In this document: positions 1-10,080 of the stretch, piece after piece
How positions within the stretch are numbered: the first letter of the stretch is position 1
How the letters are laid out: each line of letters starts with the position of its first letter
Assembly (NCBI RefSeq): GCF_009834365.1
Contig: NZ_CP041348.1
Span: 736,001-800,000, forward strand
Length of the DNA stretch: 64,000 nucleotides
Direction of reading: 5' to 3'
DNA from: Komagataeibacter xylinus
Lineage (GTDB): Bacteria > Pseudomonadota > Alphaproteobacteria > Acetobacterales > Acetobacteraceae
Position numbers and translations under genes: made by a program
The notes under the pieces: generated by a model
The model's input: only the letters and a program-made list of their open reading frames with translations
Told to the model about the DNA's origin: nothing
Database searches by the model: none

Positions 1-1301
1 CGGGCCGCATCACGCGGGGAGAGCTTCTTCTCGGTCATGACGCGCTCGACGTTTTCCACCACCACGATGGCATCATCAACCAGCAGGCCCACGGCCAGCA
101 CCATAGCCAGCATGGTCAGCGTGTTGATGGAAAAGCCAAGGGCGGCCAGGATGCCGAACGTGCCCAGCAGCACCACCGGCACCGCGATGGTCGGAATGAG
201 GGTGGCGCGGAAGTTCTGCAAGAACACCAGCATGACCAGGAACACCAGCGCGATCGCCTCGATCAGCGTAATGACCACTTCCTTGATCGACAGCACGATG
301 AAGGGTTCGGTATCGAGCGGGTAGACGGTTTTCAGGCCCGGCGGGAAGAACTGCTCGAGTTCCCTGATCTGCTCGCGCACCGCGTTCTCGGTCTGGAGCT
401 GGTTGGCGCCCGGCGCAAGCTTGAGCGCCATGCCCGAGGCCGGCATGTTGTTATAGAAGGAATGGGTGTTGTAGGTCTGCGGCCCCAGTTCGACACGGGC
501 CACGTCACGGATGCGCACCTGCGAGCCATCCTGCTGCACCTTGAGCAGGATCTTCTCGAACTCCTCGGGCGAGCGCAGGCGCGTCGGTCCGATGATGGTG
601 GCATCGAGTCGCGCGCCCTTGACCGCGGGCACGCCGCCAAGCTCGCCTGATGAAACCTGGATGTTCTGCGTCTGGATCGCGGTCTGCACATCGCCCACGG
701 TCAGGCCGTATTTGTACAGCTTTGAGGGGTCGAGCCAGATGCGCATGGCGTATTCCGCGCCGAACAGCGTGTGGTCACCCACGCCGGTCACGCGGCTGAG
801 CGGATCGGAGATGTTGGAGGCCACGTAATCGGCAATATCAGCACCGCTCATGCTGTTATCGGTCGAGATAAAGCCGAGCACCATCATGAAGTTCTTGACG
901 GCCTTGGTAATGCTCAGGCCCTGGGCAGTCACTTCCTGCGGCAGCTTGGGCTGGGCAAGCTGCAGCTTGTTCTGCACCTGCACCTGCGCGATGTCGGGGT
1001 TGGTACCCTGCGCGAAGGTGAGATCGATTTCCATCTGCCCCGAGGCATAGGACTGCGAGGAGATGTATTCGAGGTGATCGAGCCCGAACATCTGCTGCAG
1101 GATGGGGCGCACCACCGTATCGTTCACCGTATCGGCCGACGCACCCGGATAGGTCACGGTAATGGCGATCTGGGGTGGGGCGATGGAGGGATACTGCGCG
1201 ATGGGCAGGCGGAAGATCGACACCCCGCCCACGAGCATGATGATCAGCCCGATCACCCACGCGAAGACAGGCCGGTCAATGAAAAAGCGCGACAGAGACA
1301 T
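1..1301 (-). CDS. RND (HAE1/AcrB-type) multidrug efflux permease, 5' part only
   Basis: Proton-driven inner-membrane drug exporter that works with a periplasmic adaptor and an outer-membrane channel. The protein begins [18 protein letters not shown], the usual start of AcrB/MexB permeases with the first membrane helix. Near the window edge it carries the TM4 motif [19 protein letters not shown], which holds the two adjacent aspartates of the proton relay. About 433 of roughly 1050 expected residues are present; the rest lies beyond position 1. The start codon is 6 nt downstream of the adaptor gene stop, so the two are co-transcribed. The substrate cannot be told from this part. Confidence 0.93.
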   Translation of the reverse strand, partial: MSLSRFFIDRPVFAWVIGLIIMLVGGVSIFRLPIAQYPSIAPPQIAITVTYPGASADTVNDTVVRPILQQMFGLDHLEYISSQSYASGQMEIDLTFAQGTNPDIAQVQVQNKLQLAQPKLPQEVTAQGLSITKAVKNFMMVLGFISTDNSMSGADIADYVASNISDPLSRVTGVGDHTLFGAEYAMRIWLDPSKLYKYGLTVGDVQTAIQTQNIQVSSGELGGVPAVKGARLDATIIGPTRLRSPEEFEKILLKVQQDGSQVRIRDVARVELGPQTYNTHSFYNNMPASGMALKLAPGANQLQTENAVREQIRELEQFFPPGLKTVYPLDTEPFIVLSIKEVVITLIEAIALVFLVMLVFLQNFRATLIPTIAVPVVLLGTFGILAALGFSINTLTMLAMVLAVGLLVDDAIVVVENVERVMTEKKLSPRDAA

Positions 1302-1307
1302 GGGGGA

Positions 1308-2459
1308 TTATCCTGCCTTGGCCGGTTCGGCCGCATCCTGCGGGGTGACGGTGTCGCCGGGGTGGATTTTCTGCACCCCGTCAAGCACCACGCGCTCGCC
1401 ACTTTTCAGCCCGTCGGTCACCAGCCAGTCCGTGCCGATGGCCTGCCCGACCGTGATGGGGCGCAGGCTGACCTTGTTATCGGCATCGACCACCCATACC
1501 TGCGGGTCACCGTGAGAGTTGCGCTGCACGGCCTGCTGCGGCACCAGCAGGGCGGTGGGGTCCAGACCCTCGGCCAGCTGGGCGTGCACGTACATGCCCG
1601 GCAGCAGCAGCCGCTCGGGGTTGGGCATGACCGCACGGACCACAACGGTGGCGGTGGCTTCATCCACATTGACTTCCGAGAATTCCATGCTGCCGGAATG
1701 CTCGTAGGTCGTGCCATCCTCCAGGGTGATGCTGATGGAGGCGGCATTGTTGCCCGCGCGCGTCAGCCGCCCCTGCGCCAGCTCGCGCCTGAAGCGCAGC
1801 AGTTCGGTCGCGGGCAGGTTCACATCCACATAAATCGGGTCAAGCCGGGTCACGATGGCGACATTGTTGGTCTGGTTGGCGGTGACCAGAGCACCCACGG
1901 TCAGGATGGAGCGGCCGATCCGGCCCGTGATCGGGGCATTCATGTGGGTGTAGCCCAGATCGACCGTAGCACGCTCGAGCTGGCCCTTCGCACTCAGGAT
2001 ATCGCCCTGGGCCGCGCGCTCGGCGGCCAGTGCATCGTCATATTCCTGCTGGCTGACGGCATGGGCCTTGAGCAGCGGCCCGTAGCGGGTCAGCTTGGCG
2101 CGTGCCGTGACCTCACTGCTCTGGGCATGCAGCAACTGGCCCTGCGCGCTGTCGACTGCGGCCTGATAGATGCTGGGATCGATCTGGTAGAGCTGCTGGC
2201 CTGCCTGCACGTCCGTGCCTTCAACGAACAGACGCTTCTGGATGACGCCACTGACCTGCGGGCGCACCTGCGCGATCTCGAACGCCTCGGTTCGGCCCGG
2301 CAACTGGGTGTGGATTTCCACGGGGGCGGCCTTGAGCGTCATGACCGTGACGGGCTGCGGCGGCATCTTGGGGGCGGCAGCATGCTTCTGGCACCCCGCC
2401 AGGGCAAGTATCAGAGCCGCCGGGGCTACGACACGGGAATATTGCATCATGGTCACCAA
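1308..2459 (-). CDS. RND efflux periplasmic adaptor (membrane fusion) lipoprotein
   Basis: AcrA/MexA-type adaptor linking the RND permease to an outer-membrane channel. The N-terminus has a signal peptide with lipobox LALAGC, so it is probably a lipoprotein. Then come a barrel-sandwich half-motif (PQVSGVIQKRLFVEGTDVQAGQ), an alpha-helical hairpin (about residues 95-160), the second lipoyl half (YTHMNAPITGRIGR) and C-terminal beta-barrel regions. The length, 383 aa, is normal. Three possible ATG starts lie close together (2459, 2450, 2447). It is transcribed away from a TetR gene, the standard arrangement for a locally repressed pump. Confidence 0.93.
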   Translation of the reverse strand: MVTMMQYSRVVAPAALILALAGCQKHAAAPKMPPQPVTVMTLKAAPVEIHTQLPGRTEAFEIAQVRPQVSGVIQKRLFVEGTDVQAGQQLYQIDPSIYQAAVDSAQGQLLHAQSSEVTARAKLTRYGPLLKAHAVSQQEYDDALAAERAAQGDILSAKGQLERATVDLGYTHMNAPITGRIGRSILTVGALVTANQTNNVAIVTRLDPIYVDVNLPATELLRFRRELAQGRLTRAGNNAASISITLEDGTTYEHSGSMEFSEVNVDEATATVVVRAVMPNPERLLLPGMYVHAQLAEGLDPTALLVPQQAVQRNSHGDPQVWVVDADNKVSLRPITVGQAIGTDWLVTDGLKSGERVVLDGVQKIHPGDTVTPQDAAEPAKAG

Positions 2460-2547
2460 CCGGCTTGAAGGCCGTAATCTAAAAATGTTTCTGAATCACG
2501 TCCGTGCTGTTTGCCGCACATGGCCGCCATATGAAAGCCAAATAAGG

Positions 2548-2561
2548 AAACCATTTGGTTT
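2548..2561. promoter_or_regulatory. candidate repressor operator between the efflux operon and tetR
   Basis: The AT-rich divergent intergenic region contains the inverted repeat AAACCA-TT-TGGTTT. Its position between the adaptor and TetR starts suits the operator of the adjacent regulator. The assignment rests only on symmetry and position. Confidence 0.35.
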
Positions 2562-2641
2562 TCAATGAATGGAAAACTATATCGTCTCCATAAGGCGGTC
2601 AAGCAGTGCGCCCATTCAAAAATGGCCGGAACAGATTACGA

Positions 2642-3334
2642 ATGAGCAAGATTGGACGGGAAGGACACGGCTCCATGCATGATAACTGTGATACCCCGCG
2701 CCGCGGCCCCGGTCGCCCCCCGGAAATGGAGGAATGCGAACGCCGCGAACGCATTCTCGATGCGGCAAGCGAAGTGTTGCAGAAATGCGGCTATCATGCG
2801 GCCTCGATGGACAAGGTGGCCCAGCATTCAGCCATGTCCAAGCGCACGCTGTACCTCATGTTCCATTCCAAGCAGGATCTGTTCCGCACGCTGGTCAGCA
2901 GCAGGCTGTTCAATGTCAGCCCCGGCAAATGCCTGCACATGGCCGACCCGGTGGAGGAACTGACCGAACTGCTCATGCGGCTTGGCAGCGTGATCCTGCG
3001 GCCTGACCGCATCAGCCTGATCCGCGCACTCGTTACCGAATCGCAGCAGTCGGAAGATATCCGCCAGATCCTGACCAGCCTGCGCGCGGGCGGAAAGGAC
3101 AATGTGCTCACCACCTGGCTCGACCGCTACGTGCGTGCGCGGAACGGGCCGGTGGAGAACATATCGATGTACGGCAACATGCTGTTTGGCATGACCATTG
3201 GCGACCTGATGCTGCAAAGCCTGGCCTGCGCGCCCGATCAGGCATGGAGCGAGCAGGGCATGCGCCCGCGCTTTCGCAGGGCGGTGCAGATTTTCCTGGC
3301 GGGCTTCGCAGATGGTTGCCCTGCGGCTTCATAG
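2642..3334 (+). CDS. TetR/AcrR family transcriptional repressor
   Basis: DNA-binding regulator, probably of the divergent RND pump. The N-terminal TetR domain is clear: RRERILDAASEVLQKCGYHA, then the helix-turn-helix ASMDKVAQHSAMSKRTLYLMF, followed by HSKQDLFRTLV. The remainder is the ligand-binding, dimerisation domain. The ATG at 2642 is given as the start. A GTG at 2606 would add 12 residues and an ATG at 2675, behind GGAAGG, would remove 11; the sequence does not decide. A basic arginine/proline-rich stretch (RRGPGRPPE) precedes the domain. Confidence 0.9.
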   Translation: MSKIGREGHGSMHDNCDTPRRGPGRPPEMEECERRERILDAASEVLQKCGYHAASMDKVAQHSAMSKRTLYLMFHSKQDLFRTLVSSRLFNVSPGKCLHMADPVEELTELLMRLGSVILRPDRISLIRALVTESQQSEDIRQILTSLRAGGKDNVLTTWLDRYVRARNGPVENISMYGNMLFGMTIGDLMLQSLACAPDQAWSEQGMRPRFRRAVQIFLAGFADGCPAAS

Positions 3335-3363
3335 AGCGCTTGAAAACAGCGCCTCGCGTTTTG

Positions 3364-3396
3364 GGGTGCCGCCTTTGTTTGCTGATGGCGGCACCC
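3364..3396 (+). terminator. hairpin terminator after tetR
   Basis: Perfect 10-bp stem GGGTGCCGCC / GGCGGCACCC with a 13-nt loop, 30 nt after the tetR stop. The sequence beyond contains short T and A runs. It separates tetR from the convergent gene and could act in both directions. Confidence 0.6.
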
Positions 3397-3438
3397 TCTG
3401 AAGCTTTTTGAAAAAAAACGACACAAAAAAACTTCCTG

Positions 3439-4041
3439 TTATTGCTGAACCGGTCTCTCCACTTCAGGCGGCGCGGCTGTCGCGCTGCCTGCGGGTACCA
3501 CTCCATATGGCCCTCCGGCCAGAACCTCCAGGCACAGCACGCCCAGCATGCCGGGATGACGCGGGCCAAGATCCAGCAACGCCTGTCCATCCGTCCAGCG
3601 GCAGGGTTCGGGGCGCGGCGCGTAAAAACCATCATGCCACCCAGATGGAGCTTTCTGGGCCAGATGCATCACGATATGGCGGGCCACGGTGCCTTCAAAC
3701 AGCTTGATATGCCGGACCAGTACGCCACGCGGGCGGCGCTCATCGCCACAGGCACCAGCCATGCCGGCCGGGCGGACGGTGCGCGACATGATCCGCACGG
3801 CGCCAACACCGGGCGGCAGCATGAAGACCGCATAGCGATTGGCATCGCGCATCTTGCGCAGGGTAATACCCTCATCGGTCATGAGGTGCAGATCGGCATC
3901 ATGCGTTGTGCCGGGGGATGCAGCTTCCGCCCTCTCCGGCGTGGGTTTCGCGCCTGGCATGGCGCCATTGGGGGGCATGCCGCCCCCGTCATACCTGCCC
4001 CTGTTGGAACGGTTCATACCCGTGGTTAGGCCACCAGACAT
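3439..4041 (-). CDS. uncharacterised protein, possible Hint-associated beta-domain
   Basis: Function unknown. The central part (IMSRTVRPAG..., DERRPRGVLVRHIKLFEG..., GWHDGFYAPRPEPCRWTDG) resembles, from memory, a beta-rich domain that often follows Hint domains in acetic acid bacterial proteins; no Hint domain is present here. The N-terminal 50 residues are low complexity (glycine, proline, methionine). There is no signal peptide or membrane helix. The ATG at 4041 is chosen because GGGGGAAGAAA precedes it; longer starts at 4059 and 4077 are possible. The gene is single and convergent with tetR. Confidence 0.6.
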   Translation of the reverse strand: MSGGLTTGMNRSNRGRYDGGGMPPNGAMPGAKPTPERAEAASPGTTHDADLHLMTDEGITLRKMRDANRYAVFMLPPGVGAVRIMSRTVRPAGMAGACGDERRPRGVLVRHIKLFEGTVARHIVMHLAQKAPSGWHDGFYAPRPEPCRWTDGQALLDLGPRHPGMLGVLCLEVLAGGPYGVVPAGSATAAPPEVERPVQQ

Positions 4042-4531
4042 TTTCTTCCCCCATGGCATAAATTCCAGTTCCAGCAAGGCAACAGCACCAAAACTGACAT
4101 GGAGGAAAAATATCGGCGTAAAGAATTAAAAATACTCTAACAGCCTGTCCGGCCGGGCATTTCAGGGAGGGTCATGATGCCGAGGCCGGCATGGCTTTTG
4201 CCGCCAGCGCCGTACCGTTCTTTTGCCGTTACAAACGCGTGCAGCAAAGATCCATCCGGTCGTGACTTCTGCAAGACCACACAGGCGGCAGAAGAGTGGG
4301 ACCGAGATCGGTCACACGGTATATCGCACCACTTTACAGCCTCGCCGCATCAGCGGGCGCTCCAGCCCGACAGGCGTGCCAGACGCCGGGCCCGTACAAC
4401 AACGTCTTCAGAAACATGGGGCAATTCACATCGATCAATAATGGTTCATCCGCTGAACTTCAAAGTCCAGCATATGTTGCACCTGTTCAGGGCGCCTTAT
4501 AAGATGCAGAAAATTTATAGAGAATGGAAAC
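4042..4531. other. gene-poor interval
   Basis: No coding region I can support. It holds a 14-mer (GATCGGTCACACGG, 4306-4319) repeated in the same orientation in another gene-poor stretch at 10978-10991. The last 80 bases become AT-rich, like the gene that follows. Confidence 0.5.
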
Positions 4532-5890
4532 ATGAATTATAAAAACAATTATATAATGCCATCATGTTTTTCATTCTTTATGGCCATGATTTCAAGCTGC
4601 GTGTTCTTCCCCGGGTTCATGAGCTTTGATTCCTTTTATCAGTATGGGCAGGCTCTTGGGCTGGAACCCCTTACCGATGTCCATCCACCCATCATGTCCT
4701 ATATCTGGCGGGCACTCTGTGTGGTGACAAAATCACCCGGAACATTGTTGTTCTTTGATCAGATCATTTACTGGCTGGCCATTCTTCTCTTTGCCTGCGC
4801 GGTGTCCAGACGGTCCTGGCGTCGTGTCATCATGATCGGGTGTCTCGGCTTCTGGCCACCGCTTTACATCACCTCGCTCCATTTATGGGCCGATGCAGGC
4901 ATGATGGCCTTTCTGGCGCTTACTGTCGCCTGCCTGGCAGTCCAGATTACTGACGAGAGAAAACGCTGGCTTGTCATGGCAGGCGTGGCCCTGTTTGTTG
5001 CCGCTTCCTTGCGGCATAATGCCATAACCGGCGTCATTCCACTGATGTGTTACATTGCATGGCGTTTTGCCAGGAATTTTCCTGCGCCGGTTCCAGCCTG
5101 CATGAAAATTCTTGCTTCTTTATTCCTGGTTCTGGTGCTTGGCCAGAAAGCCTTGTCCATTGGCGTCGAACACGTGCCACAACTTGGCACAGTTCTTGTA
5201 TGGGACCTGACAGCAATCAGCGTGGCCGAAAATAAAGATGTCATTCCTGATTATGTTCCAAAAACACCCGGCCCGGATTTTGTCGGGCGCTTACGCTCTC
5301 ATTGGGACGCCAACACAAGGGTGCCCAGCGCCGCTGAATCTTCTCCAGACCTGACGCCAGCGGAGGTAAGGCAACAGTGGACGCCGGTGCAGGAAAAGCG
5401 ACTGATCAAGGACTGGCTAAAAGCAATCATTCATGATCCTGGCGCATATGCCGCACATCGCATGCACGTGGCCAAAACGCTCCTCGGCCTTACGCATGAA
5501 GTTTATTTACCGTATTTCTATATCGGCATAGATACGCCCAACGCATATGGCATTGATTTTAAATTTCATAAACTTGTTTATAAAATAATGCATTCAGTAT
5601 TTGATAAAGAAAAAAAATGGATAATCTATAAAGTATGGATTTACGCTTTGATTGAATTGTATTTGTTGTCTTTCTATCTATATCGATCACTCGTTCTCCA
5701 TAAAACGGGTTATTTTGGTGCATTGCCTGCCATAACCGTATTAAGTGGCATCATGATAGAACTGCCCCTCTTCATTCTTGCCCCGGCGGCTCATTTCCGA
5801 TATTCGGTCTGGCTTGTTTTCAGCACTCTTCTTGCGCTTATCCTGACAGTTTCTGAAAGGTATATGCGAAAAACCTCTGACGCTGCCTGA
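4532..5890 (+). CDS. polytopic membrane protein, GT-C glycosyltransferase-like
   Basis: 452-residue integral membrane protein with about ten hydrophobic helices. The first external loop after helix 1 contains DSFYQYGQALGLEPLTDVHPPIMSYIWRAL: an Asp after helix 1 and a DxHPP motif, the pattern of lipid-linked-sugar-dependent GT-C transferases. A soluble insert lies at roughly residues 225-310 (PDYVPKTPGPDFVGRLRSHW). The function is inferred as transfer of a sugar or similar group to an envelope polymer; the family is not certain. The gene is clearly lower in GC than its surroundings, suggesting acquisition. Confidence 0.7.
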   Translation: MNYKNNYIMPSCFSFFMAMISSCVFFPGFMSFDSFYQYGQALGLEPLTDVHPPIMSYIWRALCVVTKSPGTLLFFDQIIYWLAILLFACAVSRRSWRRVIMIGCLGFWPPLYITSLHLWADAGMMAFLALTVACLAVQITDERKRWLVMAGVALFVAASLRHNAITGVIPLMCYIAWRFARNFPAPVPACMKILASLFLVLVLGQKALSIGVEHVPQLGTVLVWDLTAISVAENKDVIPDYVPKTPGPDFVGRLRSHWDANTRVPSAAESSPDLTPAEVRQQWTPVQEKRLIKDWLKAIIHDPGAYAAHRMHVAKTLLGLTHEVYLPYFYIGIDTPNAYGIDFKFHKLVYKIMHSVFDKEKKWIIYKVWIYALIELYLLSFYLYRSLVLHKTGYFGALPAITVLSGIMIELPLFILAPAAHFRYSVWLVFSTLLALILTVSERYMRKTSDAA

Positions 5891-5929
5891 CGTGCCTCCA
5901 AAAATATAACCCGTTTCAGGAAGCGTTTA

Positions 5930-6980
5930 GAGCATTCTGTGATTAGATTGATGCGTATCCTGAGTTCTTGAGATAATTGGCGCATTCCCGTGGAGAGAAG
6001 CATTTGATGAGTTCGCCGATGCGTTTCCATGTTGTCTCAACGGATCTCTCTGCGGCTTTTCGCAGCAAAGTCTTGAGTTTGGCGAAGGCCTGTTCGATCG
6101 GATTGAGATCGGGACTGTAGGGCGGCAGGAAGATCATCCTCGCCCCGACAGCCCGAATGGCCTTGCGAACCGCATCGCCCTTGTGACTGCCGAGATTGTC
6201 GAGCACGACGATATCGCCCGGCTTGAGTGTTGGAACCAGAAACTGCTCGACATAGGCCAAAAAACTGCGCCCGTTGATCGGTCCGTCGAGAACGCAGGGT
6301 GCGGTGATCCGGTCATGACGCAAGGCAGCCAGAAAGGTCAGTGTCTTCCAGTGGCCATGAGGGACTCTGGCTCTCAGTCTCTCACCTTTGCGGCAACGGC
6401 CGTGCGTGCGCGTCATGTTGGTCTTGGCCCAGGTTTCGTCGATAAAGACCAGATGCGTGGGATCTATATCGGCCTGATAGCGCTTCCAGAATTTACGCTT
6501 GCGCGCGACGTCAGGCCGATCCTGCTCGCAGGGCAGCACGCTTTTTTTTGAAGCTGATCCCTTCGGATTGGAAAAAGCGCGAGAGCATGCCTGTGTCGGC
6601 CTGAACGCCACGCTCCTCGCGCAGTCGGATCGACAGCGCCGCAAGGGTGATATCAGGTTCGGCATCAATGATGGCCAGCAGCCAGGCCCGTTCAGGTCTG
6701 GTTTTCGAGGGACGATGCCCGCCCGTGCCGGCGCAGCACCGATCTCCGATGCGTCTTGCGCGCTGCACCCATTTGATCGCTGAAGAATCACTCACGCCGA
6801 AACGCCGCGCCGCTGCCCGGCAACTCATGCCGTCTTTCTCCACCGCATCAATCACGCGGTCTCGTAAATCCTGCGAGTAAGCTTTTGGCATGAAGGCTGG
6901 CCTCCTTCACCAGTCTTCATCTTGAATCACATCAGACGCCCTTTTGGAATCCTATGATTCAATCTATTCGCAGCGTGCTC
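5930..6980 (-). mobile_element. IS630-family insertion sequence
   Basis: 1051-bp element flanked by TA on both sides (5928-5929 and 6981-6982), the usual IS630 target. The ends are imperfect inverted repeats: GAGCATTCTGTGATTAGATTGA on the left against GAGCACGCTGCGAATAGATTGA on the right. It carries one frameshifted transposase gene. On the right it abuts an IS3-type remnant, so it landed in or beside older insertion sequence debris. Confidence 0.9.
5943..6891 (-). CDS. IS630 transposase (orfA/orfB, programmed frameshift)
   Basis: DDE transposase in two overlapping frames. Frame 1 (6891-6511) starts [20 protein letters not shown] and holds the HTH region ([22 protein letters not shown]). Frame 2 runs from the overlap to 5943 and holds the catalytic core: Asp in VFIDETWAK, Asp in [12 protein letters not shown], Glu in [10 protein letters not shown]. 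The switch sits at an A-rich run on the coding strand (near 6540-6550, ISFKKKRA), a typical slippery site, so the frameshift is probably programmed rather than damage. Confidence 0.9.
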
Positions 6981-6982
6981 TA

Positions 6983-7200
6983 GTCGAGCAGGAACCGGAA
7001 GCCGGACTGAAGGTCTCCAACCTTTGCAGCAGCCACGGGACCAGTGACACGACGCTCTATACCGTTATGTCGGACTCAAGGTTTCCGCACCGAAACGCCT
7101 GACAGCACTGGAAGGCAAAAGCAGCCACCTGAAACGTCTTCTTGCAGATACCATACTGGCACAACGCGACACTGTTCACGCCCCTGACGCATGCCCGCCA
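6983..7200 (+). pseudogene. IS3-family orfA remnant
   Basis: Two frames together read as a degraded IS3 orfA: EAGLKVSNLCSSHGTSDTTLY (HTH part), then after a frameshift RYVGLKVSAPKRLTALEGK and LKRLLADTILAQRD (leucine-zipper part). There is no start codon and no orfB. The IS630 element directly to the left has removed or separated the 5' end. Confidence 0.7.
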
Positions 7201-7322
7201 GGTTCTGCTCAGACCGCCATACAAGGATGCAAGAGCGGCACGTCAGTCGGGTAGCGCTTATCGCGCCGCCTGAACATCGGGGACGACTTCTGTAACCTTC
7301 CAGCAGATCAGGGCAGGATTTC

Positions 7323-8213
7323 TTATTTGTTCAACGATATGGAAGACGGACGGGGCATTAAGAAAGCACTTACAAAAAACAGTAAGTCACCCATAACTGT
7401 GACCATCCGCCCTAAAAAAACGGCCATCAGCAGATCGGCTTCCACCACAATACCTTTGAGAAAAAAGAGCAGAATCATTTCACGAATGCCTACACCGGCA
7501 GGCGCGCCTGGTGTGACCATGCCAATGAGCCAGGCAATAATATAAGAACCACCAATGAAAATCCATTGTTGAATGGTAATATTACTTTCCCCAGATATTA
7601 TTCTCAGAACAAGAGAAAAAACCGAGCTTGAGATAAAAAGAAAAATCATCTGCCAAAAGAATGCCCATGCCAGATGCTTGCCTGCAAATTTCCACAAGAA
7701 ACCAATTATGGCGATGGAAACCGATATCAGTAATATAACACCAAAAAATGGCGTAAAGGAAGGAAACGCGTACGATGATATAACGCAGACAAACAACGAT
7801 CCGGTTATGAACTGGAGCCCGTGTTCCCAGATCATTGATTTGGTCAGTATTCCTGCAGGTATTCCTTCTGCCATGCCCCTGATCTGCCGACTGGCTAGAT
7901 GGAAAATATTGCCAGGTACATATTTGGCAAGCTGGGACAGACCGTAAATCCTGATTGCATTAAGTCTTTTTATAGGCACATCAAAATATTTTATTATATA
8001 CCACCATGACAGACCAAGTAAATGACTTGCAGTTCCATAAATAACAATGAGAAGGCAGATCAAACACCATGAAAGAGGCGTAACAACTGATATGTTTATT
8101 TTTGACCAGTATGAATACAGTTTAATCGCAACAAAAATAATACCGGATAAAGCTAATCCGCTCCCACCCCAATGCAGAATACGTTGAAAAGTGGGAGATA
8201 TTTTTGATGTCAT
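7323..8213 (-). CDS. flippase-like / lysylphosphatidylglycerol synthase TM-region family membrane protein
   Basis: 296-residue membrane protein with about eight helices. The segments WWYIIKYFDVPI..IRIYGLSQLAKYVPGNIFHLASRQI and the late GAPAGVGIREMILLFFLKG are signatures of the UPF0104 / AglD-like family, often found beside polyprenyl-phosphate glycosyltransferases. The start overlaps the stop of the upstream glycosyltransferase gene by 4 nt, so the two were made as one transcript and probably act together on a lipid-linked sugar. Since the partner is broken, the function may be lost. The gene is low in GC. Confidence 0.8.
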   Translation of the reverse strand: MTSKISPTFQRILHWGGSGLALSGIIFVAIKLYSYWSKINISVVTPLSWCLICLLIVIYGTASHLLGLSWWYIIKYFDVPIKRLNAIRIYGLSQLAKYVPGNIFHLASRQIRGMAEGIPAGILTKSMIWEHGLQFITGSLFVCVISSYAFPSFTPFFGVILLISVSIAIIGFLWKFAGKHLAWAFFWQMIFLFISSSVFSLVLRIISGESNITIQQWIFIGGSYIIAWLIGMVTPGAPAGVGIREMILLFFLKGIVVEADLLMAVFLGRMVTVMGDLLFFVSAFLMPRPSSISLNK

Positions 8214-8789
8214 GAAGATTTATCCGTATCCTGCCTGAACGTATTGTTCTGTCTGCCTGTATCTGTCTCAGACAATTCAAAAACCGTATCGGGTGTCAGA
8301 TTGGATGCCTTGAAACGGATATCTTCCAGCAATTTGCGGTTCGCTGCGAGAAGGTCAGCGAGGAACGCCACCAGAAATGTCTGAAAGCCCATCCCCAAGG
8401 CGACCGACGCCAGGATCAGGGACTGGATATGTCCATTTCCTGATCCCGTAAAATAATACCACATGAAGCGCAGACCGATCAAAAAACCGATACTGAAGGT
8501 GATCGCCCCAATTGTTCCAAAAAATCGGAAAGGACTATAAATTATAAAAATACGTACAATGGTTACAATGCTACGTTTTATATAAGATGGAATGCTTTTC
8601 AACAATCTCGAGGGTCGAAGATCATCGTTTACATGCACTGGAACCGAGACAATGGTCATGTTGTTTTGACCTGCCTGAATAATTGTTTCCAGCGTGTAAG
8701 TATAATCATTGAAAACGATCAGTCTTTGTGCCGCAGCACGACTGATGGCCCGGAAGCCGCTAGGCGCATCGGGAATATTCGTGCGACTG

Positions 8790-10080
8790 GGAGGGTTCGA
8801 AAAACCCCTTGGCTCTGAATTGGTGGCTGTGATTCCATACCTTGTGTGATGATTGGGGGGATGGCTCATGAAGCAGCCGGGTTTCTTTGATGTTGACGAG
8901 CGGCTTGCCCGGTTAAGCGGGCTTGGCGATCAGTTGGAGGCATTTTCCCGGACTGTGGATTTTGAGGCGTTCCGCCCTGATCTGGAGAAGGCTCTGGCCT
9001 ATTCAGACAGGAGCAAAGGCGGCCGTCCCCCGTTCGATCCGGTGCTGATGTTCAAGATCCTGGTCATCCAGACGCTGAACAATCTCTCCGACGAGCGAAC
9101 GGAATATCTGATCAACGACCGCCTGTCCTTCATGCGTTTCCTCGGTCTGGGACTGTCGGACCGGGTGCCCGATGCCAAAACGGTCTGGCTGTTTCGCGAG
9201 CGTCTGACCGAGGCAGGCGCCATCCAGAAGCTGTTCGAGCGCTTTGACGCCACCCTGCGTAACGCTGGGTATCTGCCGATGTCCGGCCAGATCCTGGATG
9301 CCACGCTGGTGGCAGCGCCAAAGCAGCGCAATACCAAAGGGGAGAAAGCGGATCTCCGGGCGGGACGTATTCCAGAAGACTGGCAGGACAAGCCCGCAAA
9401 GATGTCGCACAAGGATCGTCATGCACGATGGACACTTAAGTTCACGAAGGCGAAGCGGCAGGACGATGGAACCATACCGTCGAGCGATCTCGCCATCCCG
9501 TTCTTTGGCTACAAATCCCACATCTCCATCGACCGGAAGTTTCGGTTCATCCGAAAATGGAAGACGACGGATGCCGCCGCCAGTGATGGTGCGCGATTGA
9601 GAGAGGGGCTGTTAGATAAAACCAATACGGCCTCAAGCGTTTGGGCTGATACAGCTTATCGCTCGAAAGCGAATGAGGACTTCATGGACAAAGAGGGTTT
9701 TGTCTCAAAGGTTCACAGAAAAAAGCCGCATCTCAAGCCTATGCCCCGACATATCCAGAAATCGAATGCTGGAAAGTCCGTGATCCGATCACGCGTCGAG
9801 CACGTCTTTGCCGACCAGAAATCACAGACGGGATTGTTCATCCGAACTGTCGGTATCACCCGGGCCACCATGAGGATCGGGCTGGCCAATATCGTCTACA
9901 ACATGCGCCGCTTCCTCTTCCTCGAAAGGTTGAACGCGAGCGCGTAGTCATCCAGCGGGAGGGCAGTCCCCGATCTGCTCAAAACGCAGATCAAAAGCTA
10001 CCCCAAAAACCGTAAATCAAATCGCCAAAACCCTGAAATCACGAGCCAGGCGCATCAACCAACGGTTCTTCGATCCCTCC
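8790..10080 (+). mobile_element. IS5-family insertion sequence
   Basis: 1291-bp element with terminal inverted repeats GGAGGGTTCGAAAAACC (left) and GGAGGGATCGAAGAACC (right, read inward), and a 4-bp target duplication ACTG (8786-8789 and 10081-10084). It encodes one intact transposase on the strand opposite to the gene it interrupts. The clean duplication and intact frame suggest recent insertion. Confidence 0.92.
8868..9947 (+). CDS. IS5-family transposase
   Basis: 359-residue DDE transposase. The N-terminal region has GGRPPFDPVLMFKILVIQ and SFMRFLGLGLSDRVPDAKTV, typical of the IS5 group. The first catalytic Asp lies in GQILDATLV, the second in VWADTAYRS, and the Glu in SRVEHVFADQK. The ATG at 8868 is chosen over 8853 because MKQPGFFDVDERL is the usual start. 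No frameshift or stop is seen, so the enzyme is probably active. Confidence 0.92.
   Translation: MKQPGFFDVDERLARLSGLGDQLEAFSRTVDFEAFRPDLEKALAYSDRSKGGRPPFDPVLMFKILVIQTLNNLSDERTEYLINDRLSFMRFLGLGLSDRVPDAKTVWLFRERLTEAGAIQKLFERFDATLRNAGYLPMSGQILDATLVAAPKQRNTKGEKADLRAGRIPEDWQDKPAKMSHKDRHARWTLKFTKAKRQDDGTIPSSDLAIPFFGYKSHISIDRKFRFIRKWKTTDAAASDGARLREGLLDKTNTASSVWADTAYRSKANEDFMDKEGFVSKVHRKKPHLKPMPRHIQKSNAGKSVIRSRVEHVFADQKSQTGLFIRTVGITRATMRIGLANIVYNMRRFLFLERLNASA

Noticed and set aside
771..2468. 565-codon open frame on the plus strand
   Set aside because: Antisense to the RND permease start and adaptor, whose protein motifs are unmistakable; His/Gly/Arg-rich shadow frame.
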